The notes beneath the pieces were generated by a model. It did not search any database. It was not told the DNA's origin and saw nothing but the letters and a program-made list of their open reading frames with translations. Positions 1-10,559 of a DNA stretch of 64,000 nt are shown in pieces. The DNA comes from Cylicocyclus nassatus. Taxonomy: Eukaryota; Nematoda; Chromadorea; Rhabditida; Strongylidae. Position 1 is the stretch's first letter, and every line of letters begins with the position of its first letter. The stretch spans positions 47,574,941 to 47,638,940 of the forward strand of contig CATQJL010000112.1 of NCBI GenBank assembly GCA_958299035.1. The letters are read 5' to 3'. Both the position numbers and the translations under genes were made by a program.

Positions 1-502
1 ACCAAGCTACTCCCCGGAACGAATCCTGGGATGGAAGCTCAATACATCCGCAGACACGGAGCCAAGACGAAACACTTCGTTATCCATGCTGTCTATGCTC
101 GCGACTACCGCAATCCAGCAATCCTACTTGAATCCCAGGAATCTTACAAGCAGGATTGGACGCGCTCTACAATGTAGAAGTTGAAAGATTCACATGGAAT
201 CGCCATGCCAATCAGCTACGCCCTCGAGAGTTTCCGATGCTACCAGCACGCTACTGGAAGAGTTAAATTTTTCGGATTTTGAGCTCTCCAGACAGTCGAC
301 TCCCGCCGTGTTCGTTGATGTTCCTGCCGCCGACGCCAATCACATTGATGTTGTGCCAAATCCTGATGTTGCTGCGGCCAATGCCGAACCAAGGGAAGCT
401 GATGAATCCGTTAGTCGAATGTCTTCGCGTCCTGCTCGTGCCGCTCGCAAAGGACTCGTCAACCACCATGCAGTTTCAACCCTCGAAGAAACGATACAAT
501 GA
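1..502 (+). pseudogene. Ty3/gypsy-like integrase C-terminus and pol tail
   Basis: Frame 1 reads as the end of a nematode gypsy-type integrase: a segment with VYARDYRNP, then, after a frameshift near 175-180, VEVERFTWNRHANQLRP, the usual end of this integrase family. From 194 an open frame of 102 codons continues as an acidic tail with a basic RPARAARK stretch before the stop at 502. The rest of the element lies left of the window; the mirrored arm shows more of it. The family-level call is from recalled resemblance. The frameshift makes it inactive. Confidence 0.75.
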
Positions 503-515
503 CTAATTAAAAAGA

Positions 516-1535
516 TGTTGTAGAGTGACACTAGGTTGCTTGTAAATGTAGTAAATGAACCTCTATAGTATATATCTCTTTTGTTTACAATCATCCTTTA
601 GGCAGTCCAATTGGACTGCGAATCAATCGGAAGAAGACCCAGTTCATGAAGAACGGCCTAATTGAGGATACGGAATTGAAGCTGGAAGATTCCCCAATCA
701 CGGAGACCTCTTCTTACGTGTATTAGGACGTTCAATGAACATGCAGAACGACTTGAAAGAAGAACTTAACAAAAGGCGAAGAGCAGCTTGGGCCGCTTAC
801 GGGCCTTTGAAAGAAGCCACCGACCAACTAACGGACCCTGCGCTCCGAGCTCATCTGTTCGATTCAACCGTTCTCCCAGCGCTCTGCTACGCAGCCGAGA
901 CGTGGGCTGACACTGCTACCACGTCGAAAGCTCTTCGTACCACCCACAGAGCGATGGAGCGGAGTCTTCTGAAGTTTAACCGACGTACGCAACATCTTGC
1001 CGGACTTCGCAGTTCTGATTTAAGAAGTATGTCCCGTCTACGAGACCCAGTCGAGTATGTTTCGAAGGTAAAGTACCGATGGGCCGGTCACATTGCAAGA
1101 AGAACAGACGACAGATGGACGTTAAGAACGCGGTAATGGATCCCTCGCGATGTAAAACGCCCTCGAGGAAGACCCCCACCAGGTGGGCAGATGTGTTCGT
1201 GGAAAGGATGGACAAGCTGAAAAACCAGCTGGAAGCGAATTTTACACCTAGATCTCGTGATCTTCGCCATCAACGACCGATACGAAAATCGTGGTTGACG
1301 CTTGCGAGGGATAGGAACGGATGGAAGCTGTGCTGCGGCCCGCACGACACGTGAGGACGGGCCAACTAAGATCTAAGATCTAAGAAGATCCTTTAGGCTA
1401 TATAAGAGCTTCTTTTGCGGTAATATTCATCCTTTATTCTTCCTTCATTCCTCGCTTCTGACATTTGTACCAAACGCCAATAAAGCACTGATGCTATTCG
1501 TGTCCCGGATCCACAGAAAGAAGAAGATCACAACA
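516..1535 (+). mobile_element. Gypsy 3' LTR, split by a LINE insertion
   Basis: After an A-rich polypurine-like stretch (508-515) the sequence starts TGTTGTAGAG and, skipping the LINE at 604-1387, ends CACAACA near 1535, giving TGTTGT/ACAACA ends. It holds a TATA motif (CTATATAAGAG, about 1398) and an AATAAA signal (about 1481). Without the insertion the LTR is about 230 bp. Downstream adjacency to the pol relic and orientation agree with a 3' LTR. Confidence 0.7.
604..1387 (+). mobile_element. RTE-like LINE, 3' end of ORF2
   Basis: The frame starting about 608 reads IGLRINRKKTQFMKNG and continues, with a one-base break near 724, into the open stretch 735-1136 (motifs AETWADT, RAMERSLLKFNRRTQHL, KYRWAGHIARR). 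A second frameshift near 1134 is followed by TRWADVFVERMDKLKNQL and a C-terminus ending GPHDT at about 1352. This is the C-terminal part of a nematode non-LTR retrotransposon reverse transcriptase. The 3' end has short TAAGATC repeats typical of RTE tails. It is flanked by an 11-bp duplication, ATCCTTTAGGC (593-603 and 1388-1398). 5'-truncated and frameshifted, so dead. Confidence 0.85.
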
Positions 1536-2704
1536 CTTAACAAATCCTAAACTGAAAAGCAATTTTTTACGCATTCTAACGGTATCATATCGCACTGCCG
1601 TGAGCTGTCAAGGTACTATACGACTACCTTAGCATTTTTGGCGAAATGTGATGGCTATTTAAGTTGCACCAAAAACATCAAAAATTTTGTTATTCGGAAT
1701 ATACGGTTTTTATAATTTGCAAGTATTCTGAATAGAAACAACGAGCATTGGAGAGACAAGCTTTTTCGTTATTTTAGGCACAAAGTACTGCATTTATTAT
1801 ATATCGTGGAGTTACCGCAAAAAATGCACATGCACATCGCCTATCCACAGTTTTTAGAAACTTGCATCTATGCATTTGAGTGAGTTTGCAGTAATCAGCA
1901 CTTATTGTTTCATTTGGAATTTGAGGCCATGGAGCTGACTGATAAAATACAATCAATCAATGTGTTTAAGCACACAACATTTTGTCCTATACTGTAGAGA
2001 AGCAAAAATGACTAAGATGACAAAGCAAATTTGTGATGCAATCTATCAGCAATCGCTAAGGAGCTTGCTGTAAATGATTCTCAATGACACTAAACAGATG
2101 ATCTGATAATTGGCTTTGCATCACTGAAAAACATCACTTAGCTCTTTTGGATAAAAGTATTGTAATCAAATCAACGATTTACATCAGAAATCATAATCGG
2201 TTAAAAATCTGGCTGAAGAAAGAAGAAACGTTTGCCATAACCGAATATTATATTTAGATGAAGATGAGCAGAATGAAGTTCTGAATCATGAAGCATACAG
2301 AAACGCATGATGTGATCTAACGGCCTCAAAGAAATGAAAGCTATGTGCAAAAGAAAGCTAGTACTCGCTTTTGAAGAGCAAAAAGCCAAATTTTTTACCG
2401 TCTTTGATGTGAATTCAAAACAAGCATCATACACGATGATTATAGCGTGGGCTTGCATTTACATGTTTAGACATAAATTCACACAGCATGTTATCAGAAA
2501 GCCAATTCTGGAGAGGAATGAGTTTTGGGCGTTCATTCATCAAGCCTTGAGCGAAGTGAGTATTTGCAGCGATACTTTATTTGAGTATTTTTTGACATCT
2601 AACTTTTTGGTAAAAAATAATCTTGAGCACCATATTCATAAAAATATCCTTTGATTTTGAACATTGCAAAATTTAATTGATGGCAATGCGACTGGAGTAA
2701 TTTG
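1536..2704 (+). other. Unassigned arm sequence, conserved in a third copy
   Basis: No gene is called here. The open stretch 2334-2654 could be noise, but part of it (around the residues MIIAWACIYMFRHKF, 2437-2480) and a GTGAGTAT/GTAAGTAT splice-donor-like site at about 2556 are retained in the diverged copy near 41340-41560. This may be an exon relic or an old transposon. I cannot name it. Confidence 0.3.
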
Positions 2705-2752
2705 ATGATTGTTGATTGATTAATTGATTGATTGATTGATTGATTGATTAAT
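2705..2752 (+). repeat. (TTGA)n microsatellite
   Basis: A run of TTGA/ATTG tetranucleotide units with a few interruptions. The mirrored copy is at about 26691-26738. Present as a pure repeat only in the two arms; the third copy near 41190 has lost it. Confidence 0.85.
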
Positions 2753-4478
2753 GATTGTTGTGTAATTAAACGAAGACCCCCTCCACGTCGATTGGCGGAT
2801 CATCCGAAAGCTCCGAAAGCATCGTTAAATTGCTATTCGATACATTGGTCACAAGCAACGGACATTCAAGTCACGAATTGCGAAATTGGTTTAAGAGTTA
2901 ACCTATTTTTGTTACAAGATCTGCCGAGAGATTTTCTTTATCTAAATCTTCAAAGCTGATTACATATAAGCGATTAGAGAAAGTACTCGCTTGTGACTGA
3001 TACAGGGCTATATAAGTGTAAGAAAGAAAGTTGTGTCCGTGTCGGTCCACGCTCTTGATTTCTCGCTTCAAATGCTGAAGGGCTTGCCTTCCCAATTCCT
3101 TTCGAGGCCACGGGTGCAAGCCTTCAGCAGAATCCTTTATAGTCAACATAATATTACTCTATTTTGCAACCGCTTACAATGCCGACAATAATACTATGTG
3201 ATAGGTAAAACAGGAATGTTGATCTTTTCTTTTCTGTTATCCTTGCCCCAGCCTTTATTTGAAGAGGTGCATTTATAATAAATTTCAAGTTAACAATGAA
3301 ATTCTTTCTTTTCACAACCCTGCGCTTTGTTTCTTGGTCAGCATCGAGGCACTCATGTGTGGACCTTACGATCCCCTAGTGAGCAAGGCAGCTTCGCTTC
3401 ATGCAGAGTCGAGGTAAATACTTTGAGAGTTTGCAGAGTTTATAAGTTCTTGTATGTAATGCAAAAATCCTGACATTTGGGTGATCATTGGAGCGATTTT
3501 CTCTTCAACATCTCTTCTCCCCTTTGCTAGAGTTCGAAAGAACAAATGGGTCTCGGCTTTTGAAAAAAACGCGCTTCAATTAAAAAGCCTACGCAGTTGG
3601 TGGGATTAGGGGAAAATCGTGAAATTAAAGCGGCAAAGGTGTAATCGCTTCATAAAGGACTATTTGTCACTTTCGTCCAGGCCCTGGTTCACATCCCTGG
3701 CAACCCTACAGAGTCTATTCGTAAACTTCTATCACTGCTGTGTTTGCGAGTTAGAAAGTACAGTTAGAAAGTACTTCAAATGCTTTTGTAAAGTACATGA
3801 CTACCTTTTTCAGAAAGTTAAAATTTTCGGGAAAGCAAAGCTTCGGAATGTAAGAACCTGTAGATTTCTCAAAATGGTGCTAACAAATTTTCGGACCAAA
3901 CTAATATTTTCACGGAAGCGTTTTTATACGAATATCGGACTGTGATTAGGATATCATATTACGCTTGGAAGGTACATCTCACTTCAAGTGGTCTGTGCCA
4001 CTCATAGTATTTTTCGTGATTTGAAGAAAACGCAGATGTAGGTGTCATATATGTGAAACGAATTCAGTGGTATAGATTTTACCAAAGGTATCCGCATCTT
4101 GAAAAATTTTGGCCACTGCAATACAGAGGGAGTAATTTAGCTAAAAGATGTCAAATGCTCATAAATATCGAACCATTTGAAGAGTTTTTTATTCACTTGC
4201 GCATTTTCACAGCACACTTCAATTAGCTTTGCTATCATCTTCTCCCCGGATTTGGGTGGAGCACTTGCAGAGAACTCGTTTGGTGATCTTATGCACCCTC
4301 TACTGTAAGTTGTTCTTTGTAATCTCTCGCTACCAACTCTGCCACATATGACAACGTATGATATATATATGGCGTACAAAGAACTAGACTTGCAGTTGAG
4401 TTTTGATAAGTCACCAAGACGTTTGGATGTCTGCAAACGCTCAACCCAATGTACAAAGGGGAGGCAACGATACTAGGC
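2753..4478. other. No recognisable gene
   Basis: AT-rich sequence with short random open frames. One imperfect inverted repeat at about 3072-3130 (GCTGAAGGGCTTGC against GCAAGCCTTCAGC) is the only structure seen. The 108-codon open frame at 3619-3945 has no recognisable motif or splice context, and I do not call it a gene. Confidence 0.4.
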
Positions 4479-4481
4479 GCG

Positions 4482-4535
4482 AATTCCATTCCTAAATAAG
4501 GGATTTATCAATCCCCTATTTAGGAATGGAATTCC
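4482..4535. repeat. Short near-perfect hairpin
   Basis: GAATTCCATTCCTAAATA faces its reverse complement TATTTAGGAATGGAATTC across about 15 bases. The mirrored copy lies at about 24907-24960. No transposon ends or target duplication are evident. Confidence 0.7.
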
Positions 4536-4559
4536 TGTACAGGTAACAGCCCATACGAA

Positions 4560-4795
4560 CGCGGGCACTAGCGCCCGTGATACACCAAACCAAGCTGGTG
4601 ATCGGGCTTCTCTATTGGCGAATATGGTCCGATCTGGCAAGTTTGGCCATGTCGGGCACAGCAGCCGGGCAGCGGAGCCCGACCTGTCGAGATCGGGCTC
4701 TGCTGCTCGACATTGCCAAACTTGTCAGATCGGACATGAAGTTTGGTGACACGGGATTGGCGTTCTCTCCTGTTCGGGCAATCGTTAATAATGGC
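4560..4795. repeat. GC-rich foldback
   Basis: The segment pairs with itself around about 4690: TTGGCGAATATGGTCCGATC and GGCAAGTTTGGCCATGTCGG are answered by imperfect reverse complements downstream. Several copies of CGGGC motifs occur. Probably a small foldback transposon; no gene content. Mirrored at about 24647-24882. Confidence 0.55.
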
Positions 4796-4858
4796 TCAAA
4801 CAGCTAGTTGATAGATAATTCATTCAAATCTGTGAAATCACTGGAGCTTAATGCATGA

Positions 4859-5070
4859 TCCCTATATATATAAAACTAAAAAATTGTCTGTTTAGAGGGT
4901 ATGTGAGCTATAGAACGCCCGTCGCTCAACCGATTGGGCTAAAACTTTGCATACAGATGTTCTTGACCCCGACTGTTTTAGGATACTTTTTACTGAAGTT
5001 CGCCGGGTTCTTTCATCGATTTATTGATTTGTTTACGTTTTTCTAAGAAACTGGAGGCTTATCATGTTTA
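4859..5070 (+). mobile_element. Helitron-like 5' end
   Basis: Starts TCCCTATATATATAAAAC followed by TTGTCTGTTTAGAGGG, then GTCGCTCAACCGATTGGGCT, matching the layout of nematode and insect Helitron 5' termini (TC start, TATATATAA tract, TTGTCTGT). No Rep/helicase coding is visible and the 3' hairpin/CTRR end was not identified. Mirrored at about 24372-24583. A related terminus is recognisable on the minus strand near 29700-29937. Confidence 0.45.
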
Positions 5071-6120
5071 ATCAAGCATTTTCTCGTGGTCACGTAAAGG
5101 AGGGCGGTGAAGCTCATTTTTACCTCAGAGTCACGAGGATGCGGTTTCAAAACGAATGTCTCAAGGTAAGTCATTCATAACATATAAGGGGGGGGGGGGC
5201 TCGCAGTGCAGGTGACCAGTGGCCCGGGCTGGACCGGGAAAGCGAACTAGTGTGCTATAAGATCTAACTTAGGAGTGCATGACTAGCAAGATTATTTAGT
5301 GTACAGGTTTCAAGGGTGCTCACATTCATCGGAGACACAGTAGGTGTTTTAAACAACTAGTCCTTGAGGATGTGGCGCAAAATAATTGCAAAAATTGGAC
5401 CTTTGAACGCTTATAATTTTTCCATAGTCCGACATCGCAGATAAGGAAGATGGGTTTGGATCCTTTGTGTACTGCTTTTAGGAACTCTTTTGATAGAGGA
5501 ATCATCTCGATTGAAAAGATTACGACAATATTAGAAACTTCCCAACTTTCAATTGCTATCTGATCATCCTCTTTTCCATTTCGTAAAATTCCTTCTTTTG
5601 TGCATAAGCATGTCTAGGAAAATGACCAGAAGTTGCTACGGTCTGCTGTGGCTCAAAAACAACCCAATTAATAGTCTATAGCTTTACAGAGTCAAGAGAA
5701 AACATTAGCAACCGAGAACTTTCTGTTGAACTTGATTGGACGCAAGCTTTATTTGCTTCTTCGCTGAAAAGGCAATTACCGATATTTTTGTTCTAAAAAA
5801 GAAGCTGATGAATTTACAGTTGAACAAGCGAAATAGTTGATGACAGAGTTGTGCATATTTTGCACAACTTCATGATGTTTTATTTTTGACATAATTTGCG
5901 ACAGTGTCTCTTACAAATGCCTAGGAATTACATAGCAGAGAAATCAAGATTATTGCAAACTCGTGTTTTCCCTTACACTCAGAAGATCATTTGTTATAGA
6001 GGACTGCATGTCGCTGAAAGTGGGAGGGTTTCGACGATGCAGCAGATATCAGCCTGTGCATGTAAAAAGGCGTATTTGTGGCAGATGTCCAAATGGACCT
6101 CCCATTTTCGGCGACATAAA
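5071..6120. other. Conserved non-coding arm segment
   Basis: No gene recognised. From about 5230 it is homologous, at clearly lower identity, to 52100-53286. A 112-bp unit at about 6007-6118 is flanked by ATGTCGCTGAAAGT/CTTTCGGCGACAT-like inverted repeats and may be a very small MITE, also present at about 53168-53287. A G12 run lies near 5190. Confidence 0.45.
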
Positions 6121-6800
6121 CAGGGTGTCCCAAAAAAATGTTTCGAACGTTTGATCGTTAATATCTCTCTTCCCAAGAAGTCTTTTGCCTTGCTTCAGGT
6201 ATTGTTTTGTAGAGCTGGCTTCAACTTAGATTTGCATTATAAAACGAATCACCCATCTCTCTTCATTACTGTAGGATTACGGTAGAAATTTCAAGGAGGG
6301 TTTTGAGCCATGAAAGGCCATATTTTGCCTCAAAAAAGAAACAAAACAGCCTGAAAACTTTTACACTAGGCTAATTAGAGTTGCTGATAACAACTGTAAA
6401 GTTCCCAACTTGTTATGATGCTTCATTGACGAGTTATGCCAAGTAAGAGGTAGCGGCCATTTTTTCAATGTTCTTAAAAAGTGCGATTAAACCGTTTAGA
6501 AAGCTTCGTAATCTTTTGAATAGTTTAGCATTGAACTCAGCGTCCATAAAAACCCTATTACACATGTTTTCATATTATTTTGAAATTTTTTGAAAAGGCA
6601 GATTTTTCCATATTGACACCATATGTTTCAAGTTTCTACCGTAATCCTACAGTAATGAAGAGAGATGGGTGATTCGTTTTATAATGCACATCTAAGTTGA
6701 AGCCAGCTCTACAGAACGGTACCTGAAGCAAGGCAAAAGACTTCCTGGGAAGAGAGATATTAACGATAAAACGTTCGAAACATTTTTTTGGGACACCCTG
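6121..6800. mobile_element. 680-bp MITE, CAGGGTGTCCC ends
   Basis: CAGGGTGTCCCAAAAAAATG at the left end is mirrored by CATTTTTTTGGGACACCCTG at the right, and the inverted similarity runs about 180 bp inwards. TA occurs on both sides (6117-6118, 6801-6802). The diverged copy at 53284-53300 lacks the element and reads through a single TA, an excellent empty site. Tc1/mariner-type non-autonomous element without coding. Confidence 0.9.
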
Positions 6801-6932
6801 TAGTCCCATACCCCATTTGTTTCTCTGTCACTTATGCCGAAGTCTCGTCTGTTCGTCGTTTTATCAAACGCTCTACGTACCGCTTACTTTCTCAAAATAT
6901 TTTTCCAGGTAGTTCAGGTCAATTCGACAAGA

Positions 6933-7198
6933 ATGAGAATTTTCAACCTTACCTTTTTGTTACTTACCATCTTAGTGGTAGGTTGACCAAACAAGACATG
7001 ATTTAGTTTGCGATTTGACTCCTTAGACTTACTAACTGTACATTACTTTAATGCTTACAGATTCTCACTGCTGTGGACGTTGGTGAATGCGGAATTATCA
7101 GAAAGATAGCAGGAGGATTGGTTAGAAACCTTCCGATTATCGGTACGGTCGTTCGCACAGGATTGGGAATAGTTAAAAAAGTCAAAGGTGGAAAGTGA
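6933..7198 (+). CDS. Small secreted cationic peptide, two exons (copy 1)
   Basis: Exon 1 is 6933-6977, exon 2 is 7061-7198, with an 83-bp GT-AG intron (GTAGGT...TTTAATGCTTACAG) in phase 0. The product is 60 residues. The first about 20 residues (MRIFNLTFLLLTILV from exon 1) form a strong hydrophobic signal peptide. The mature part, starting near GECGIIRKIAGG, is glycine-rich, with eight Lys/Arg, one Cys and no Asp/Glu after the cysteine, and ends KKVKGGK; its hydrophobic/basic spacing suits an amphipathic helix. A TTTTTCCAG about 25 bases before the ATG could be a trans-splice acceptor, and GATAAA (about 7217) a weak polyadenylation signal. The paralogue at 53401 supports start, splice sites and stop. 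Function is not known; an antimicrobial or effector peptide is my inference. Confidence 0.75.
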
Positions 7199-8490
7199 TA
7201 TTTTGTGCCCGATTGTCGATAAACCTTGGCATTGTGATTCAATTGTAACACAGTCATTAAGTTGTTGACCAATGTTAACAGCAAGACTTTATTGCGCGAC
7301 AAGCCAACGTTGGCGGTCCGTCCGCCTTCATCAGGACTTCCTGAAAGATTGAGACTTTGAGAACTGCCTGCTCAAACACCCTGTTTGGCAGTAAATTCAG
7401 TCTAGCTATTCTGATGGAGTAGTGAATGGATGTGTAAGCCTGAATTCAGCCTTTTCAGATCGGAATGTAGAGACCGAGCAACCAGTACTGCGCTGCTGCT
7501 GCACTATGAGTGAGTATGATAGTCACAGTGTCCACAATGCCCTTATATGGTTATATAAGATCTCGTATTAGAATCCACATAGTGTTTGATAGGAAAACAG
7601 TTCGATGTTTATTTATTTATTTAATACATGCGCTCTAGGCGTTCCTTAAAAAGACAAAAATACACAGTTGCTCATACTCTAATACCACGACAATTCATTA
7701 TGTAATTTGGGTCTAAGCATTTGGACTAGATAATATATGATAGTGATAATATACGTTTATGATAATGCCTTCATCTTTGCTGTCCATTTTGGTGGTTTAG
7801 ACGCTATCCAAAAGGCCTCCAATGTTTTGCGGGCCATTAACTCCGATTCGTGCGACAAGATCATAACACTAACTTGAAAGTACTGTTCTCATGACATAAC
7901 CTTCCTTCAATGTGCACCCATTTTGGATTTTCTAGGGCATCAAGATGTTTTGATTCTTGTGCACGAGGGTGTGCCGATCTATCTTTTGTATTGGTCACCG
8001 CATTTTTGACACTTTATGAAATATACCACCCCTAATTCCATGCAGTCGTCTAGTTTTCCAGAGCTCAGATAATACAATCGGCGGTCTTGCACATTCTGTC
8101 GTACGCACGATTTAGAAGCAGGGATATCTATAACTTTGACAAGATCATCGAGGCCCGCTTGAAACAAAGATTTTCTTATAGTTTCTTTTATAGTCTCTTA
8201 TAGTTCTTATAGTTTTGCTCAAATCATCATATACGAAGAACACAAAACGATATTTTTGTTGTCTGGTTCATTTCTATCGGTCTGCTTTCTTGCCTACAGG
8301 TATGCATTGGTGCACCTTTTGGGGATAGCCGTTATGATACGCAAGCTCTTTGGCAAGGTTCATCGATGCATTGTGGTGTTGGATGTTGGATCAACGTTGG
8401 ATGAAACCGATTTTGCTGTCTTGAACATGTTGCCTACGGACCGTTTCATGCTTCAAGGTTGCGCAGAGCGGTAGCAAATTAATATAGTCT
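7199..8490 (-). pseudogene. Penelope-like element: RT end and GIY-YIG endonuclease
   Basis: On the minus strand, frames with several breaks read AKELAYHNGYP (about 8340-8380), then FQAGLDDLVKVIDIP (8110-8165), a C-rich segment and GVVYFIKCQKCGDQY (about 7985-8030). After a break this continues to ESELMARKTLEAFWI (about 7800-7860). That order (end of the reverse transcriptase, then GIY-YIG nuclease with the paired cysteines) is the Penelope layout. Stops and frameshifts make it inactive. Its tail next to the peptide gene holds the CCTGATGAAGGC...ACGTTGGC motif. The same element sits in the same place beside the third peptide copy (53786-54900). Confidence 0.8.
7303..7334 (-). ncRNA. Hammerhead-ribozyme-like motif of the PLE
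   Basis: On the minus strand CCTGATGA is followed by AGGCGG and CCGCC, which can pair as a stem, then AACGTTGGC. CTGATGA plus a short stem plus GAAAC is the hammerhead core known from Penelope elements. Here the GAAA is degraded, but the third copy near 53813-53826 keeps GCCGAAACGTTGGC. Probably a dead ribozyme. Confidence 0.35.
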
Positions 8491-8952
8491 TACTAGCTCG
8501 TTTGCATCATTTAGTTACGTATGATCTGTAAAATATGAAAACTTGGACGTTCAGGAAAGCTAGCCAATTTTCGTCGAGTTTATCCCGCGTGAATCTTATG
8601 TTAGGGTATTGGCTATTCAGAATGTCAAAGCATATGCCTATCTCACTTTGAGTTGGACATATTATGCACAGTCATCAATGTATATATATAAAAGAGCAAG
8701 GGCCTACAAGCAAGTACTTTATGTTTTTTAATTTTTGACATAAAGGCGATTGCGACGCCGGGAGTCAATCTTTGCCCCGTCGCTAGGCCGTACCTGTTTG
8801 CGGTACCTTTCTGACCAGCGGAATATTTTTAGCTACTTTTTTATGCTACGGTATTTATTGTTCAAAGCTATGTTGACCCACCACTAAAGATCGCGCCTGC
8901 AGAGTCAGTAATGGCAGAGATTAGTAGAATGCCTTATATAGATGTATTCTCA
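8491..8952. other. No gene; end of PLE-related and unknown sequence
   Basis: Homology to the third copy continues to about 8640. A TATATATATAAAAG tract at about 8681 resembles a Helitron or TATA-like element. Nothing else identified. Confidence 0.35.
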
Positions 8953-9029
8953 GATCTAATCACATATCAGACTCTTTGTGAATTTGATTTACAATCAAAT
9001 TCACAAAGAGTCTGATATGTGATTAGATC
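8953..9029. repeat. Perfect 37-bp hairpin
   Basis: GATCTAATCACATATCAG... (8953-8989) is followed after 3 bases by its exact reverse complement (8993-9029). The mirrored copy at about 20413-20489 has one mismatch. No direct flanking duplication was recognised. Confidence 0.9.
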
Positions 9030-9725
9030 ACTATTCTTGGCAACGCCCTCTCCTACAGTTCATTGCAGGAGCTTTGGATGTTAGAAAATTTCCAACATTA
9101 AATTACTTCATCGCCTTCAGATTGTCACACTGTCACTATCTCAGGTGTGAGTGGTCGGTGCAAAGAAGTTTATAATCGTCATTTCCGTGGATCACAACGC
9201 TCAAATTCAAATTGCGGTTAGGCAGCAGTATTTCAACGCACACTGCGCCGTGCACATTCGCTAAACTAGTCTGAGAGCTGGGCTCAGGCTTCCTGAAATA
9301 TTTCGTTTGAATTCTTTTTGATATCAAGTAGGGTAGAAACATATCTTGCCTAGAATATTAAGCATCTCCAAATTTTGTTGATACCGCTCATTACCAACCA
9401 TCAAACTGTTTTTATATCCTATCTGCAACTAGTAGCGTCGCGTTATTATATCTTCATTCTAGTTAATAGATTCAGCGAATCACGCGTGAATAGATTTTTG
9501 AAATTTTCCATGTTACATGATTCACTGCTTCCACTTCATGCACTGGACCACATAAAATGTTCTCCCTCTGAGTTCATTATTTTTCCAATTAATTCTATCT
9601 CTTTTTTTTGATTAGCTGACTGTTACGAACATTGCACAATGATATTTACAGGTTATAAGGTCATAAGATCTACAGGTTTACCTTTTTTAGTTCTTACTTC
9701 TTTTCCTGCTCTTGATGAAGAATTA
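9030..9725. other. No recognisable gene
   Basis: AT-rich sequence next to the palindrome centre. The short open frame on the minus strand at 9136-9342 is conserved between the arms only because the arms are nearly identical. Nothing supportable as a gene. Confidence 0.4.
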
Positions 9726-10216
9726 TTAGGTCATTCGGAAAGTTCGGTTTTCACGCAACAGGAACAAAAATTTGCCGTACATTTGGCAAATTAAAGAGCA
9801 TTTTCGATTACCAGAGAATTTAACGATGTGCTGTATTGCTCGAAAACGGCTGAAGCAGAACATCGCCGCATCAACAGTGCGTAAAGGGCTAGGATGGAGA
9901 ACAATACCGAAATTTGCAACGGCCTTAGTGAAAAATTTATAAACCAATGGAAATGATAGAAAGCCTAACTTTTTGCGTATTTGCGATACGTGATTGTAGA
10001 ACAAAAAAATGAGCTTCAACAAAAACAATATGTGGACAAGCTATTTTTCTGTAATTATGCTGTCAATGCGATTAATGCAACCACTGGAAATAAACAAGTC
10101 TATGCTGAAGTTTCAAATTTAACGAATTTCCTCAGTGGCCCATATTTCGCTTCAGAGTGGGCGAATATCCAAGGGCACCGGTCCACTCAGCTCGGTGCGA
10201 CGCATCTTCTTATATA
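9726..10216 (+). mobile_element. Mariner-type end and remnant
   Basis: TTAGGTCATTCGGAAAGTTC after TA is a mariner-type terminal repeat (compare the element at 18587-19718). The partner end was not found before another terminus begins at 10219, so this is a fragment. No transposase motifs recognised. Confidence 0.55.
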
Positions 10217-10218
10217 TA

Positions 10219-10245
10219 TTAGGTCGTTCCGAAAATTCTTTCAGT
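10219..10245 (+). mobile_element. Second mariner-type terminal repeat
   Basis: TATA then TTAGGTCGTTCCGAAAATTC, a clear mariner terminal repeat. The opposite end could not be located. Confidence 0.5.
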
Positions 10246-10559
10246 TTTTTCAAGATATCATATAAACACGTAGAACGAAGAAAGGGAAACGCTTTAGGCA
10301 CTATCCGACGCAGCTTTTCTTCCTCTTTTCAAATGGTCGCGAAATCTTTTGAGTTTGGGCTGGTCGATTTCGAAAAAAATCCCTAGCGTTTTGTACTCGT
10401 GAAATAGGGTAGCTGTCTTGCAGAAGAAATCTCATGTACATGTGACAGCAGAGTGCTTTTCTTTATTCATCGCTTCATATAAAGGCAAGAAATATGAGCA
10501 GTTAACATAAAAAGCAGTCCCCAGCAGCTGGAAATTATCGACAGTTTCCTCAGTGTCCT

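Larger units (their letters stand above)
1..9745 (+). repeat. Left arm of a giant inverted repeat
   Basis: Reading this stretch backwards on the other strand reproduces 19699-29443 almost base for base: paired positions add up to about 29442-29444 all the way along. Only scattered substitutions and a few 1-nt indels were noticed (for example one extra A near 3290 in the right copy). The match begins at base 1, so the left arm continues outside the window. It ends inside a mariner-type terminal repeat at 9726-9745. Either a real recent palindrome or an assembly artefact; the diverse, fixed content argues for a long unique segment being duplicated. Confidence 0.95.

Noticed and set aside
3619..3945. 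108-codon open frame in the arm
   Set aside because: Seen only in the two near-identical arms, no motif, no splice or start context.
5896..6285. 129-codon open frame overlapping the MITE end
   Set aside because: It crosses the MITE boundary at 6121 and is not conserved at the empty site near 53286.
7199..7302. Antisense open frame beginning with MSRNKVLLL over the peptide gene's 3' part
   Set aside because: It is a shadow of peptide exon 2 and the PLE tail; the spliced plus-strand gene with a paralogue explains the sequence better.
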